Assembly (NCBI GenBank): GCA_022360905.1
Contig: JAKSBX010000196.1
Span: forward strand, 1 to 44,717
DNA from: Chromatiales bacterium
Lineage (GTDB): Bacteria; Pseudomonadota; Gammaproteobacteria; Chromatiales; Chromatiaceae
DNA length: 44,717 nucleotides
Reading direction: 5' to 3'
The position numbers were made by a program, and so were the translations under genes. Position 1 is the first letter of the stretch. Each line of letters opens with the position of its first letter. Under the pieces are notes generated by a model that made no database searches, was not told the DNA's origin, and worked only from the letters and a program-made list of their open reading frames with translations. Of this stretch, positions 17,046 to 24,842 are shown one piece after another.

Positions 17046-17081
17046 CTTGAAATCGATACAGATGTATCGTCCAGTTTCAAG
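17046..17081. promoter_or_regulatory. Nested palindrome in the ODP-like/nfi intergenic region
   Basis: Outer arms CTTGAAA (17046-17052) and TTTCAAG (17075-17081) enclose CGATACA-GA-TGTATCG (17054-17069), a perfect 7-bp inverted repeat. It sits in the AT-rich 195-base gap between divergent genes, about 50-90 bases upstream of the ODP-like start and about 110 bases upstream of nfi. Possibly an operator; the binding protein is unknown. Confidence 0.45.
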
Positions 17082-17188
17082 AAAGCTTAAACATAATACA
17101 GTAATTTATAAATAATATTAGTTGTTTTCTCGCTCTCTGAACTTCAAGATTAAGCTATTTTTCAATTTTTGTAAGCGGAAATCATCAA

Positions 17189-17881
17189 TTGACGCTCCTC
17201 AACCACCCATGGAACCTGGCACCAAAGGATGCCGTAGCCCTGCAGAATCAGCTCAGAGACAAGGTGATCCGAGTTGATCAGATGACTGAGCCGCAACGGA
17301 TAGCCGGGGTGGATGTCGGTTTCGAGGCTGCCGGTAAAGTGACTCGAGCGGCCATAGCAATACTTGAGTTTCCCGCCCTGAAACTTGTCGAACAGGCCAT
17401 TGTAAGAATACCGACCCAGTTTCCCTATATACCGGGACTGCTCTCCTTTCGAGAAGTACCGGCGATTCTGCAGGCCATTGAGAAGCTTCATTGCCAACCC
17501 GATCTACTGCTTTGCGACGGCCAGGGGCTGGCGCATCCCAGACGCTTTGGGCTGGCTTGTCATTTGGGTCTGCTGACCGATATCCCCTCGATCGGGGTTG
17601 CCAAAACCCGTCTCATCGGCCGCCATGACGACCTGCCTGAAGAGAAGGGGAGCTGGGTTCCATTGATGGATCGGGATGAGGTGATCGGTGCGGTATTGCG
17701 CAGCCGTTCAAGCGTCAAACCGATCTATGTCTCGATCGGCCACCGTATTTCACTGGCCAGCGCCTTGCACTATGTATTGGCCGCCACCACGCGCTATAAA
17801 CTGCCTGAAACTACACGTGCAGCCCATCATCTTGCTTCGGTGGACAAATCCGCTGTTTCAGGTACACCCCAACCCGGTTAG
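17189..17881 (+). CDS. nfi: Endonuclease V (deoxyinosine 3'-endonuclease)
   Basis: Cleaves the second phosphodiester bond 3' of deoxyinosine in the repair of deaminated adenine; Mg2+-dependent and cytoplasmic. 230 residues, near the family norm. The metal and catalytic acids are Asp42 (AGVDVGF), Glu89 (GLLSFRE) and Asp110 (LLLCDGQG); the substrate-side PYIPG and [12 protein letters not shown] motifs are present, as are GVAKTRL and SIGHRISL. The start is a TTG at 17189, the only plausible start near the conserved N terminus; ATG 17208 is out of frame. It overlaps the stop of the convergent hypothetical gene by 4 bases. Its upstream region is AT-rich and is shared with the ODP-like gene. Confidence 0.95.
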   Translation: MTLLNHPWNLAPKDAVALQNQLRDKVIRVDQMTEPQRIAGVDVGFEAAGKVTRAAIAILEFPALKLVEQAIVRIPTQFPYIPGLLSFREVPAILQAIEKLHCQPDLLLCDGQGLAHPRRFGLACHLGLLTDIPSIGVAKTRLIGRHDDLPEEKGSWVPLMDRDEVIGAVLRSRSSVKPIYVSIGHRISLASALHYVLAATTRYKLPETTRAAHHLASVDKSAVSGTPQPG

Positions 17882-18276
17882 TCAGAATCTCGCAGATGTT
17901 CAATATAGCGGGGTCTATCTTTCATCACCAATTTCACACCTTCCGCCCAGGCCTGCAGGGGATCCTGGTCTTTGATTTTCAGATCACACCTTGCTCTACC
18001 ATGGCTGTCCAAAGGCAACGGAATCATATCCCGGTAGGTGTAGACATTCTCACCCACATCCCCCCCTTCGCAGACACAGGGACAATCCGGTAGAGCCGTT
18101 TCAAGTTCCGCATCCTCGAAGATCAATTCACCGGCCTGATACCAGCGGGTGCGTTCGGATGATCCGCTCATGGTCTTGATGATGATGACCCGTGAGAAAG
18201 CGATGGTCAGTCTGCCGTTTTCATATTCTACGGACTCTATTTCACTGTTCGGCAGATCGATTGTACTGGAATCCAT
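17878..18276 (-). CDS. Hypothetical protein, 132 aa
   Basis: Family not recognised. The product is acidic, with beta-rich N-terminal segments ([34 protein letters not shown]), a Cys cluster [10 protein letters not shown] in the middle, and a C-terminal helix. No signal peptide or membrane helix. The three closely spaced cysteines could bind a metal, but they do not fit a standard CxxC pair. ATG 18276 has a weak TAGGTG upstream. It lies 167 bases downstream of ntrC on the same strand, but a terminator stands between them, so it is probably a separate transcript. Its stop overlaps that of nfi by four bases on the opposite strand. Confidence 0.7.
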   Translation of the reverse strand: MDSSTIDLPNSEIESVEYENGRLTIAFSRVIIIKTMSGSSERTRWYQAGELIFEDAELETALPDCPCVCEGGDVGENVYTYRDMIPLPLDSHGRARCDLKIKDQDPLQAWAEGVKLVMKDRPRYIEHLRDSD

Positions 18277-18421
18277 GCAACACCTACGTTATTCAAGCTT
18301 GATATCGCAACCCCATGGGGGCGGCTTTGGAGGCAGCATCTTAACCCCAGTGCGCTGTCTGGACAAAAGCCGGTTTACCCGGAATTTTTTGGGGATAGGA
18401 TTGATCCGATCGTCAGGCTGA

Positions 18422-18444
18422 GAAAAAAAGCCCGGGATCGAGCT
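18422..18444 (-). terminator. Intrinsic terminator of ntrBC
   Basis: On the minus strand, AGCTCG-ATCC-CGGGCT (18444-18429, with one T-G pair) is followed by a run of T (18428-18422). The stem begins at the first base of the ntrC stop codon. Confidence 0.65.
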
Positions 18445-19850
18445 CAGCTCTCTTCCATCCCGAGCTCTTTGATCTTTCTGGTCAGGGTGTTGCGTCCCCA
18501 TCCCAGCAGTCGTGCCGCATCCTGTCGTTTACCGGCGGTATGCTCAAGGGCGGTCTCGATCATGACGCTTTCAAAATCCGGTTCCGCCTCATTGAGGATA
18601 CCCTCGCACCCTTCCTGAAGCCGCTTCTTCACCCAGCCTCTCAGCAGCTGACGCCAATCATCCTGAGGTGTCGTGCCGGTATCGGACTCTTTAAGCTCGG
18701 TAGGCAGATCGTCGATATGTATCTCCTGTCCGGACGCCATCACGGTCAGCCAACGGGCGGTATTTTCCAGCTGTCTGACGTTTCCTGGCCATTCCAGCTG
18801 ACTGAGATAGCGCTCCGTCTCCGGCAACAGGACTTTGTAATCCACGGCCAACTCTTCGGCTGCTGATTTGAGAAAATGGTTCAGTAGCAAAGGTATATCC
18901 TCACGACGCTGACGCAGTGAGGGCAGATGGATACGGATAACATTGAGTCGATGGAACAGATCTTCACGAAACGCCCCCTCCTTGACCAGACCTTCCAGGT
19001 GTTGATGGGTCGCTGCAATAATCCTGACATCGACCTTGACCGGCTCATGGCCACCCACCCGGTAGAATTCTCCATCGGCCAGAACACGCAACAGTCGGGT
19101 CTGTAACTCGGCCGGCATATCACCGATCTCATCCAGAAACAGGGTGCCGGTATCTGCCTGTTCAAATCGTCCAACCCGCCGGGTCTGGGCACCGGTAAAG
19201 GCACCTCTTTCATGACCGAACAGCTCCGATTCCATTAAGTCCTTAGGGATTGCCGCCATATTAAGCGCAATAAATGGCCCCTCGGCCCGGCTGCTGTGCC
19301 GATGTAGCGCGTGGGCAACCAGCTCTTTGCCGGTACCCGATTCACCATTGATCAGGACCGTGATGTTGGAACGGGCCAGACGGCCGATGGCGCGAAACAC
19401 CTCCTGCATCGCCGGTGCTTCGCCAATGATCTCTTTACCGCCATCACTGGTATCGATTTTCGGCTGCTCTTCCACCGTCAGCTGCTGACGGCAGGCACGG
19501 CGTATCTGTTGGACGGCATCATCCACATCGAAAGGCTTCGGCAGATATTCGAACGCCCCGCCATGATAGGCGGACACCGCGCTATCCAGATCCGAATGGG
19601 CGGTCATGATGATAACTGGCAGGGTAGGATAGCGAGCATGCAGCAACTCCAGCAGCTCTAGGCCATCCATGCCCGGCATGCGAATATCGGATACAACCAC
19701 ATCGGGTTGTCCTTTATCCAGTGAGCTGAGCACACTGTCGGCACTCTCAAAACTGGTTACCTCCATCTCCGCCTTTTCCAGAGTTTTTTCCAAAACCCAT
19801 CGAATCGAGCGATCATCATCAATCACCCATACGCGGCATGCTCTATCCAT
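18444..19850 (-). CDS. ntrC: Nitrogen regulatory response regulator NtrC
   Basis: Sigma-54 activator of nitrogen-limitation genes, 468 residues, as in enteric NtrC (469). The receiver domain has VIDDD near residue 9-13 and phospho-acceptor Asp55 in [13 protein letters not shown], with the Lys in PKPF (105). The AAA+ domain has Walker A GESGTGK (169-175), the sigma-54 contact loop GAFTGA (216-221), and [10 protein letters not shown]. The C-terminal Fis-type helix-turn-helix is [20 protein letters not shown]. It overlaps the end of ntrB by 8 bases, indicating translational coupling. NtrC-type sites upstream of ntrB and glnA are its likely targets. Confidence 0.98.
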   Translation of the reverse strand: MDRACRVWVIDDDRSIRWVLEKTLEKAEMEVTSFESADSVLSSLDKGQPDVVVSDIRMPGMDGLELLELLHARYPTLPVIIMTAHSDLDSAVSAYHGGAFEYLPKPFDVDDAVQQIRRACRQQLTVEEQPKIDTSDGGKEIIGEAPAMQEVFRAIGRLARSNITVLINGESGTGKELVAHALHRHSSRAEGPFIALNMAAIPKDLMESELFGHERGAFTGAQTRRVGRFEQADTGTLFLDEIGDMPAELQTRLLRVLADGEFYRVGGHEPVKVDVRIIAATHQHLEGLVKEGAFREDLFHRLNVIRIHLPSLRQRREDIPLLLNHFLKSAAEELAVDYKVLLPETERYLSQLEWPGNVRQLENTARWLTVMASGQEIHIDDLPTELKESDTGTTPQDDWRQLLRGWVKKRLQEGCEGILNEAEPDFESVMIETALEHTAGKRQDAARLLGWGRNTLTRKIKELGMEES

Positions 19851-20919
19851 CTACCTGCTCCAAAGGAAGTAATACTCGAAATATGGTTTCACCAGGCTTA
19901 CTGGTAAATTCAATCAGACCCTGATGTCGATTGATCAGGGTCTGGGATATGGAAAGACCGAGCCCCATGCCGTTGCTGCCGGAAACCAGTGGGAAGAAAA
20001 CCCGCTCCTGCAACTCCGGTGGAATGCCAGGCCCGTTGTCACAGAGCTCGATTGAGATCACCAGGCGGTGGCGGATATTGCCAATGGTGAACTGGCGCAG
20101 TACCCGACTGGTTATGCCCACCACACCATGCGATCCCGCTGCTCTGACCCCATTCCGGATGATATTGAGAAATGCCTGAATCAACTGATCCATGTCTCCA
20201 GTGAGATCGGGAATACTCGGATCATAGTTTTTGATGACATTCAGATTCGGCCCAGATTCTGCCTGCACCAGACTGCAGACACGCTCCAGGACCTGGTGAA
20301 TATTGACGGCTTTCATCTCCGGAATCCGGTTTGGTCCCAGCATGGTATCGACCAGATTCTGCAGTCGATCGGCCTCTTCGATAATGATCTGTGTATATTC
20401 CGTCAGGGATTGATCGGGCAACTCCCGTTCCAGCAGTTGTGCAGCTCCACGCAGTCCGCCCAGGGGATTCTTAATCTCATGGGCCAACCCCTTGACCAGC
20501 GCTCGACTGGCCTGGTTACGGGACAGGATCTGCTCCTCCCGGGTGATGCGCAATTGCCGGTCCACTTGTTGAATTTCCACAAGAAACTCACTCACATACT
20601 GGCCGGATCTTAGGGGGATCACCGTGCAATCCACCGTGATCTCACGACCCTCCTGTAACTCCAATTGATGCTCCCGCTCCGTGAAGGGTTGCCCGGTTTC
20701 CAGCGAGCGGTTCAGATTGTTTCTTACAATGCCACTGGAGCAGTAGATCAACTCAGCCGCATGGCTACCGACCATTTTTCGGGCACTCACACCAAACAGC
20801 ATCTCTGCGGCTGAATTGATGAACAGGAGATTGAACTCTCGATCAAACAACAGAATCGCCGTACTCAGGTTATCGAGTACACGCCGCTCCATCGAGGGTA
20901 TTGGTGGTTGTGGATTCAT
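19843..20919 (-). CDS. ntrB: Nitrogen sensor kinase/phosphatase NtrB
   Basis: Phosphorylates NtrC under nitrogen limitation and dephosphorylates it, with GlnB/PII, under excess. 358 residues, soluble. PAS domain at about 12-120 (LSTAILLFDREFNLLFINSAAEM). HisKA box GLAHEIKNPLGGLRGAAQLL with His147. HATPase motifs are at FLNIIRNGVRAA, DNGPGIPPEL and GMGLGLSISQ. No membrane segment, as expected for the family. The start ATG 20919 lies only about 2 bases after the predicted sigma-54 start site; an in-frame ATG at 20892 (MERRVLDN) would leave a normal leader, but no ribosome site is clear for either. First gene of ntrBC. Confidence 0.97.
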   Translation of the reverse strand: MNPQPPIPSMERRVLDNLSTAILLFDREFNLLFINSAAEMLFGVSARKMVGSHAAELIYCSSGIVRNNLNRSLETGQPFTEREHQLELQEGREITVDCTVIPLRSGQYVSEFLVEIQQVDRQLRITREEQILSRNQASRALVKGLAHEIKNPLGGLRGAAQLLERELPDQSLTEYTQIIIEEADRLQNLVDTMLGPNRIPEMKAVNIHQVLERVCSLVQAESGPNLNVIKNYDPSIPDLTGDMDQLIQAFLNIIRNGVRAAGSHGVVGITSRVLRQFTIGNIRHRLVISIELCDNGPGIPPELQERVFFPLVSGSNGMGLGLSISQTLINRHQGLIEFTSKPGETIFRVLLPLEQVDG

Positions 20920-20931
20920 GGCAATTCAACT

Positions 20932-20948
20932 AGCAAAAACTACACCAA
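20932..20948 (-). promoter_or_regulatory. Sigma-54 promoter of ntrBC
   Basis: On the minus strand TTGGTGTAGTTTTTGCT has GG-N10-GC exactly and matches the -24 TTGG and -12 TTTGCT elements well. Transcription would start near 20921, two bases ahead of ATG 20919. The NtrC-like site at 21108-21126 lies about 195 bases upstream, within normal enhancer range. Confidence 0.65.
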
Positions 20949-20991
20949 CGAACATATCAACGACCAAATCCAGCGCCATCAACGGCCGGTC

Positions 20992-21038
20992 GGTTCAAAA
21001 ATGGGAGAGAATCCGTGGTGACAGAGCGTTTTTGAACC
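20992..21038. promoter_or_regulatory. 10-bp inverted repeat between enhancer and promoter of ntrB
   Basis: GGTTCAAAAA (20992-21001) and TTTTTGAACC (21029-21038) are exact inverted repeats with a 27-base spacer. They occupy the loop between the NtrC-like site and the sigma-54 element. Possible protein site or bent A-tract pair. Confidence 0.45.
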
Positions 21039-21107
21039 CAGGGGACCAGCGAATCTGACTTGCAACAACCTGGTCGTCGAGACAGGTTAAGGGTTAAACA
21101 AACCAAT

Positions 21108-21126
21108 ATGCACCATTATAGTGCAT
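21108..21126. promoter_or_regulatory. NtrC-binding site upstream of ntrB
   Basis: ATGCACCATTATAGTGCAT carries GCAC-N7-GTGC, the spacing of the classic enteric NtrC sites (TGCACCA...GTGC), with flanking bases extending the symmetry to 6 bp each side. Confidence 0.75.
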
Positions 21127-21202
21127 GGATCATTTCCGATAGAACGCTTGATGGGCAGAAAAACCTACCCTTTTGAGAAAGCTGTGGGAAATCGATTCAG
21201 AG

Positions 21203-21221
21203 GATATCCGAAACGGATATC
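21203..21221 (-). terminator. Hairpin overlapping the DUF4124 stop
   Basis: GATATCCG-AAA-CGGATATC is a perfect 8-bp stem that includes two bases of the stop codon. No T-run follows on the minus strand, so it may be a pause or 3'-end stabiliser rather than a full terminator. Confidence 0.5.
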
Positions 21222-21723
21222 AATTGACCGCCGCCTGGCGCAGATGGAAGGTGGTCGATCCACTCTGTTTTACCATCTGGCCGTCAGCGTCGATGATTTC
21301 AGCCTTGATGGTATGGGTACCGCGACTGAGTTGCTGCAGAACCAATTGTGTGGTTTTGATCTCCGAATCGAGCTTCTTACCATCCACATAGAGATGGATG
21401 GCATGGCCGTCGAAAAGCGGCGGAGAGATGGAGAGACCGACAGAGACCGAATTCTCATTGCTGCGAATTGTCTCGTCATTGGATGGCTGTACGATATCGA
21501 ACTGCAGATAGTCACCTGTGGCAGCGGCATCCGCTTCCTTGTCGAGCTCATCGATTTTCAAGGATGTCTTTCTCTTCGCATCCTGCACACGGATTGTATC
21601 CGCGCCTGGCTGATAGTTTTCGGAGTAGATAACCTCACCTTCCGGGGTAGTCCATTTGTAGACGTCCCTGGCATGGAGTGGCAGAACAACTAACAGCAGA
21701 AGAAGCAGGATCAGAATACGCAT
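21220..21723 (-). CDS. DUF4124-domain exported protein
   Basis: 167 residues from ATG 21723; a longer frame reaches 21858 but would run through the glnA terminator and bury the signal peptide. The N terminus MRILILLLLLLVVLPLHA is a Sec signal with cleavage after LHA, giving RDVYKWTTPEGEVIYSENY. That VYKW...G.V.YS pattern is the DUF4124 hallmark. The C-terminal half (SVGLSISPPLFDGHAIHLYVDGKKL) resembles a small Ig-like or carbohydrate-type fold. Periplasmic, function unknown. It commonly lies between glnA and ntrB in gammaproteobacteria, as here, but no nitrogen role is established. The ribosome site is weak. Confidence 0.9.
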   Translation of the reverse strand: MRILILLLLLLVVLPLHARDVYKWTTPEGEVIYSENYQPGADTIRVQDAKRKTSLKIDELDKEADAAATGDYLQFDIVQPSNDETIRSNENSVSVGLSISPPLFDGHAIHLYVDGKKLDSEIKTTQLVLQQLSRGTHTIKAEIIDADGQMVKQSGSTTFHLRQAAVN

Positions 21724-21773
21724 GTGGCAAGCATAGTCACTCTGAAGATAACTAACAAGCGACGAAGTTCGCA

Positions 21774-21810
21774 AATAAAAAAACACCTTCCAGTTATTTG
21801 GAAGGTGTTT
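21774..21810 (-). terminator. Intrinsic terminator of glnA
   Basis: AAACACCTTCC (21781-21791) and GGAAGGTGTTT (21800-21810) form a perfect 11-bp stem. Read on the minus strand the stem is followed by TTTTATTTGC. It lies about 20 bases after the glnA stop. Confidence 0.92.
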
Positions 21811-21829
21811 GTTTGGATAGGCCGTTTGA

Positions 21830-23236
21830 TCAGAGACTGTAGTAGAGATCGAACTCAACCGGATGGGTGGTCATCCGCATGGTGGTGACATCTTCCATCT
21901 TCAGTTCGATGTAACCATCGATCAGGTCGTCTGTGAAAACACCGCCGGCTGTCAGGAAGTCACGATCCGCATCCAGTGCTTCCAGTGCCATATCCAGACT
22001 GTGACAAACGGTCGGGATGCTGGCCGCCTCTTCAGCAGGCAGATCGTAAAGATCCTTATCCATGGCATCGCCTGGGTGGATTTTGTTCTGAATACCGTCG
22101 AGACCGGCCATCATCATAGCGGAGAAGGCCAGATAGGGATTGGCGGTCGGATCAGGGAAGCGAACTTCGATACGACGCGCCTTGGGGCTGGATACCCATG
22201 GAATACGGATCGAAGCGGAACGGTTGCGCGCGGAGTAGGCGAGCATGACCGGGGCTTCGAAGCCCGGTACCAGACGCTTGTAGGAGTTGGTGGAAGCGTT
22301 GGTGAAGGCATTCAGTGCACGGGCATGTTTGATGATACCGCCAATATAATAGAGTGCGGTTTCAGACAGGCCGCCATACTGATCTCCGGCGAATACATTC
22401 TCACCACCCTTGGCCAGGGACTGATGCACATGCATACCGGAACCATTGTCACCAACGATCGGCTTGGGCATGAAGGTGGCGGTTTTACCGTAGGCGTGGG
22501 CAACATTCCAGGTACAGTATTTCTGGATCTGAACCCAGTCGGCACGCTCTACCAGGGTGCTGAAACGGGTACCGATTTCACACTGACCGGCGGTTGCAAC
22601 CTCGTGATGGTGAACCTCGACCGGTACCCCCATCTCTTCCATGGCCAGACACATGGCGCCGCGCAGATCATGCAGGGAATCCACCGGAGGAACCGGAAAG
22701 TAACCACCTTTAACCCCGGGACGATGACCGATGTTACCGTCTTCATAGACCCGCTCCGAGTTCCACTCCGCCTCTTCGGAATCGATCTTCACCATGGCAC
22801 CGCTCATATCGACCCTCCAACGAACATCGTCGAGGATGAAGAACTCAGGCTCCGGACCAAAGTAGGCGGTATCGGCAATACCGGTTGAAGCAAGATAGGC
22901 CTCAGCACGTTTGGCGACAGAGCGGGGATCACGCTCATAACCCTGCATGGTGGATGGCTCAAGGATATCGCAGCGCACATTCATGGTGTTTTCGTCGGCG
23001 AACGGATCCATCACACAAGTGGCATCTTCCGGCATCAGAATCATGTCCGACTCATTAATGCCTTTCCAGCCGGCGATGGAAGAACCGTCGAACATCTTGC
23101 CATCAGTGAAAAACTCTTCGTTAATCTCACTTGTGGGCAAGGTGACGTGTTGCTCCTTACCGCGGGTGTCGGTAAACCGAAGATCAACAAATTTCACATC
23201 ATTGTCTTTGATCATCTTAAAGGCTTTTGAGGCCAT
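21830..23236 (-). CDS. glnA: Glutamine synthetase type I
   Basis: ATP-dependent synthesis of glutamine from glutamate and ammonium; cytoplasmic dodecamer. 468 residues, the GSI length. Seen: [21 protein letters not shown], the ATP/metal segment [52 protein letters not shown], and the adenylylation site Tyr397 in [11 protein letters not shown]. This marks the GSI-beta form controlled by GlnE adenylylation. ATG 23236 has GGAG eight bases upstream. Two NtrC-like sites lie about 190-220 bases upstream (23416-23434 and 23449-23463). An intrinsic terminator ends the gene before the DUF4124 gene, so it is largely monocistronic. Confidence 0.99.
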   Translation of the reverse strand: MASKAFKMIKDNDVKFVDLRFTDTRGKEQHVTLPTSEINEEFFTDGKMFDGSSIAGWKGINESDMILMPEDATCVMDPFADENTMNVRCDILEPSTMQGYERDPRSVAKRAEAYLASTGIADTAYFGPEPEFFILDDVRWRVDMSGAMVKIDSEEAEWNSERVYEDGNIGHRPGVKGGYFPVPPVDSLHDLRGAMCLAMEEMGVPVEVHHHEVATAGQCEIGTRFSTLVERADWVQIQKYCTWNVAHAYGKTATFMPKPIVGDNGSGMHVHQSLAKGGENVFAGDQYGGLSETALYYIGGIIKHARALNAFTNASTNSYKRLVPGFEAPVMLAYSARNRSASIRIPWVSSPKARRIEVRFPDPTANPYLAFSAMMMAGLDGIQNKIHPGDAMDKDLYDLPAEEAASIPTVCHSLDMALEALDADRDFLTAGGVFTDDLIDGYIELKMEDVTTMRMTTHPVEFDLYYSL

Positions 23237-23307
23237 CTTATTCTCCAGGGTTTGGGTTTATGCAATGCCGATCCGTGTCGGCAAATCTTTATTTTGGCGG
23301 CCTGGCA

Positions 23308-23316
23308 ACTATACCA
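23308..23316 (-). promoter_or_regulatory. Possible extended -10 of glnA
   Basis: On the minus strand TGGTATAGT is an extended -10 (TGN-TATAGT) about 72 bases before the glnA start. There is no good -35. It could give basal sigma-70 expression. No canonical GG-N10-GC sigma-54 element is visible in the gap. Confidence 0.4.
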
Positions 23317-23415
23317 GAAGCTCCGCGATACGCATCATGCCGTGACATTGAAGCGCCGATTGCAGAGCGAATTGCCATGGCCACTCTTCCTTCAGATCCT
23401 GTCATACACTGAATT

Positions 23416-23434
23416 GCGCACAAAAATGGTGCGC
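23416..23434. promoter_or_regulatory. NtrC-like site 1 upstream of glnA
   Basis: GCGCACAAAAATGGTGCGC: GCAC-N7-GTGC (23418-23432) extended by two more symmetric bases each side, the same arrangement as classical NtrC sites. Confidence 0.7.
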
Positions 23435-23448
23435 GATCGGCCGGTTTC

Positions 23449-23463
23449 GCCCCATTATAGTGC
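23449..23463. promoter_or_regulatory. NtrC-like site 2 upstream of glnA
   Basis: GCCCCATTATAGTGC keeps 7 of 8 half-site bases of GCAC-N7-GTGC and shares CCATTATAGTGC with the strong site upstream of ntrB. Its centre is 31 bases from site 1, about three helical turns, matching the paired sites of enteric glnA. Confidence 0.55.
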
Positions 23464-24599
23464 TAACCAAACCAGACCTGCACGGTTCTAAACACCTCGG
23501 AACCGGATAGCGCCTGCTGATAGCGCTGGGTCAGCTGATCGGCTTTTTCACTCGACTCGAAACAGTGGGGTGGCAGATAGAGGTCGATATCGATCCGGCC
23601 CGACAGGTAGTGCAGCACGACCCGTTTGCGCTGATCGAAACAATCCATACCTGACCAGTGATCCTGCAGCAGTTTTTCTGCCTCTTCACGCAGTGGCAGG
23701 TTGGCACAGGATGGTCCAGCCTCATCATCTTCCGGATCGATGTGCACCGTGACATCCTCCAGCAGATCGACCCGATCGATCAGCCCGAACTGAACCACCT
23801 CCGCAATCCTGTGGCCCTCGGAAACACTCAACCAGGGATCGACCTGCACGTGCACATCGGCCAGCGCATGGCCACCCAGTTTTCGGGTTCTCAGCATATG
23901 CACGCTGTTGACTCCGGAAACACTGCCGATCACCTGGCGAATCTCCGCCAGAGACTCCTGTTCAAGCCCCGCATCCGCCAGTTCGTGAATCGCCTGCCAA
24001 CCCAGGCCCCAACCGATCTTTAGCACCATCAGACCAACCAATACCGCGGCAATGGCGTCCAGATAGGGCAGTCCGAGAATGGTGCCGCCAATACCGACCA
24101 ACACCACGATGGATGAGACGGAATCACTGCGATGGTGCCAGGCGTTGGCCTTCAGCAGATCGGAATTGATCAGATTGGCCAGATGACGGGTATAGAAAAA
24201 CAGCGCCTCATTGGCCAGGATGGAGAAGGCCGCCACATAGAGGGTCAACATCTCCGGCTGCAACAGATCTTCCGGTGAGAAGAGGCGCTCACCCGCGTCC
24301 CAGATGATGCCGACACCAACAGTGAGCAAAAAACCTCCAAGCACCAGCGTACCGACAGTTTCGAAACGTCCATGACCGTAGGGATGCTCCTCATCCGGCG
24401 CCTCATTGGCGTGACGGGCAGCAAAAATCACCAGTGCGTCGGTGAGCAGATCCGAGAGGGAGTGAATGCCATCGGCAATCAATGACTGGGAGTGTCCCAG
24501 CCAGCCGAACACGATCTTCAATATCGCCAGCACACTGTTGGTGACGGCACCTACGATTGCCGCTTTACGGCTTACTTCATAGCGATGATCCCGGTTCAT
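23463..24599 (-). CDS. Cation diffusion facilitator (CDF) metal transporter
   Basis: 378 residues, FieF/ZitB-like with an extra C-terminal extension. Six hydrophobic helices are visible between about residues 15 and 210. Metal-site motifs: IADGIHSLSDLLTDA (TM2) and HHRSDSVSSIVVLVG (TM5), giving the two D/H-xxx-D pairs of Zn2+/Fe2+/Mn2+ exporters. The cytoplasmic C-terminal domain includes HALADVHVQVDPWLSVSEGHRIAE and VTVHIDPEDDEAG, with the usual histidines. The last ~90 residues (VVLHYLSGRIDIDLYLPP) form a second ferredoxin-like segment. It follows the TusA-like gene by 3 bases, so it is the third gene of an operon with the PP-loop protein. The metal cannot be named. Confidence 0.93.
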   Translation of the reverse strand: MNRDHRYEVSRKAAIVGAVTNSVLAILKIVFGWLGHSQSLIADGIHSLSDLLTDALVIFAARHANEAPDEEHPYGHGRFETVGTLVLGGFLLTVGVGIIWDAGERLFSPEDLLQPEMLTLYVAAFSILANEALFFYTRHLANLINSDLLKANAWHHRSDSVSSIVVLVGIGGTILGLPYLDAIAAVLVGLMVLKIGWGLGWQAIHELADAGLEQESLAEIRQVIGSVSGVNSVHMLRTRKLGGHALADVHVQVDPWLSVSEGHRIAEVVQFGLIDRVDLLEDVTVHIDPEDDEAGPSCANLPLREEAEKLLQDHWSGMDCFDQRKRVVLHYLSGRIDIDLYLPPHCFESSEKADQLTQRYQQALSGSEVFRTVQVWFG

Positions 24600-24602
24600 G
24601 CT

Positions 24603-24842
24603 CTACTCGCCTACCACTTCCACAACCACGATATACTCTCCGTCATCGGTTCTGGTCTCCACCAACCGATGCCCATTGATTCTGCTCCAGGCCGGAATAT
24701 CGTTCAACGCCCCCGGATCTGTGCAGATCGCCTCCACCAGGGTTCCCGCCGGCAGATCCTCGATGGCGTTCTGCACTTTGATTACCGGCATTGGACAGAG
24801 CAGCCGGCGACAATCAATCTGGTGTCGTTTCATATCAGCCAA
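24603..24842 (-). CDS. TusA-family sulfur carrier
   Basis: 79 residues. The family hallmark CPxP is present as LLCPMPVIK with the persulfide-carrying Cys16, and the rest matches the beta-alpha-beta-alpha-beta-beta fold (LVEAICTDPGALNDIPAW, YIVVVEVVGE). TusA-type proteins carry sulfur to tRNA thiolation, cofactor synthesis or, in sulfur oxidisers, sulfane oxidation. It overlaps the end of the PP-loop thiolase-like gene by 13 bases and precedes the CDF transporter by 3, so it is translationally tied to both. A sulfur-donor role for the upstream thiolase is the simplest reading, but it is inferred from linkage only. YedF-like members are an alternative. Confidence 0.92.
   Translation of the reverse strand: MADMKRHQIDCRRLLCPMPVIKVQNAIEDLPAGTLVEAICTDPGALNDIPAWSRINGHRLVETRTDDGEYIVVVEVVGE

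Noticed and set aside
21863..22888. A plus-strand frame of 341 codons opposite glnA
   Set aside because: Antisense shadow of a highly conserved gene with strong codon bias.
23361..23377. TGGCAATTCGCTCTGCA as a sigma-54 promoter of glnA
   Set aside because: 11 instead of 10 bases between GG and GC; the spacing is strict in this promoter class.
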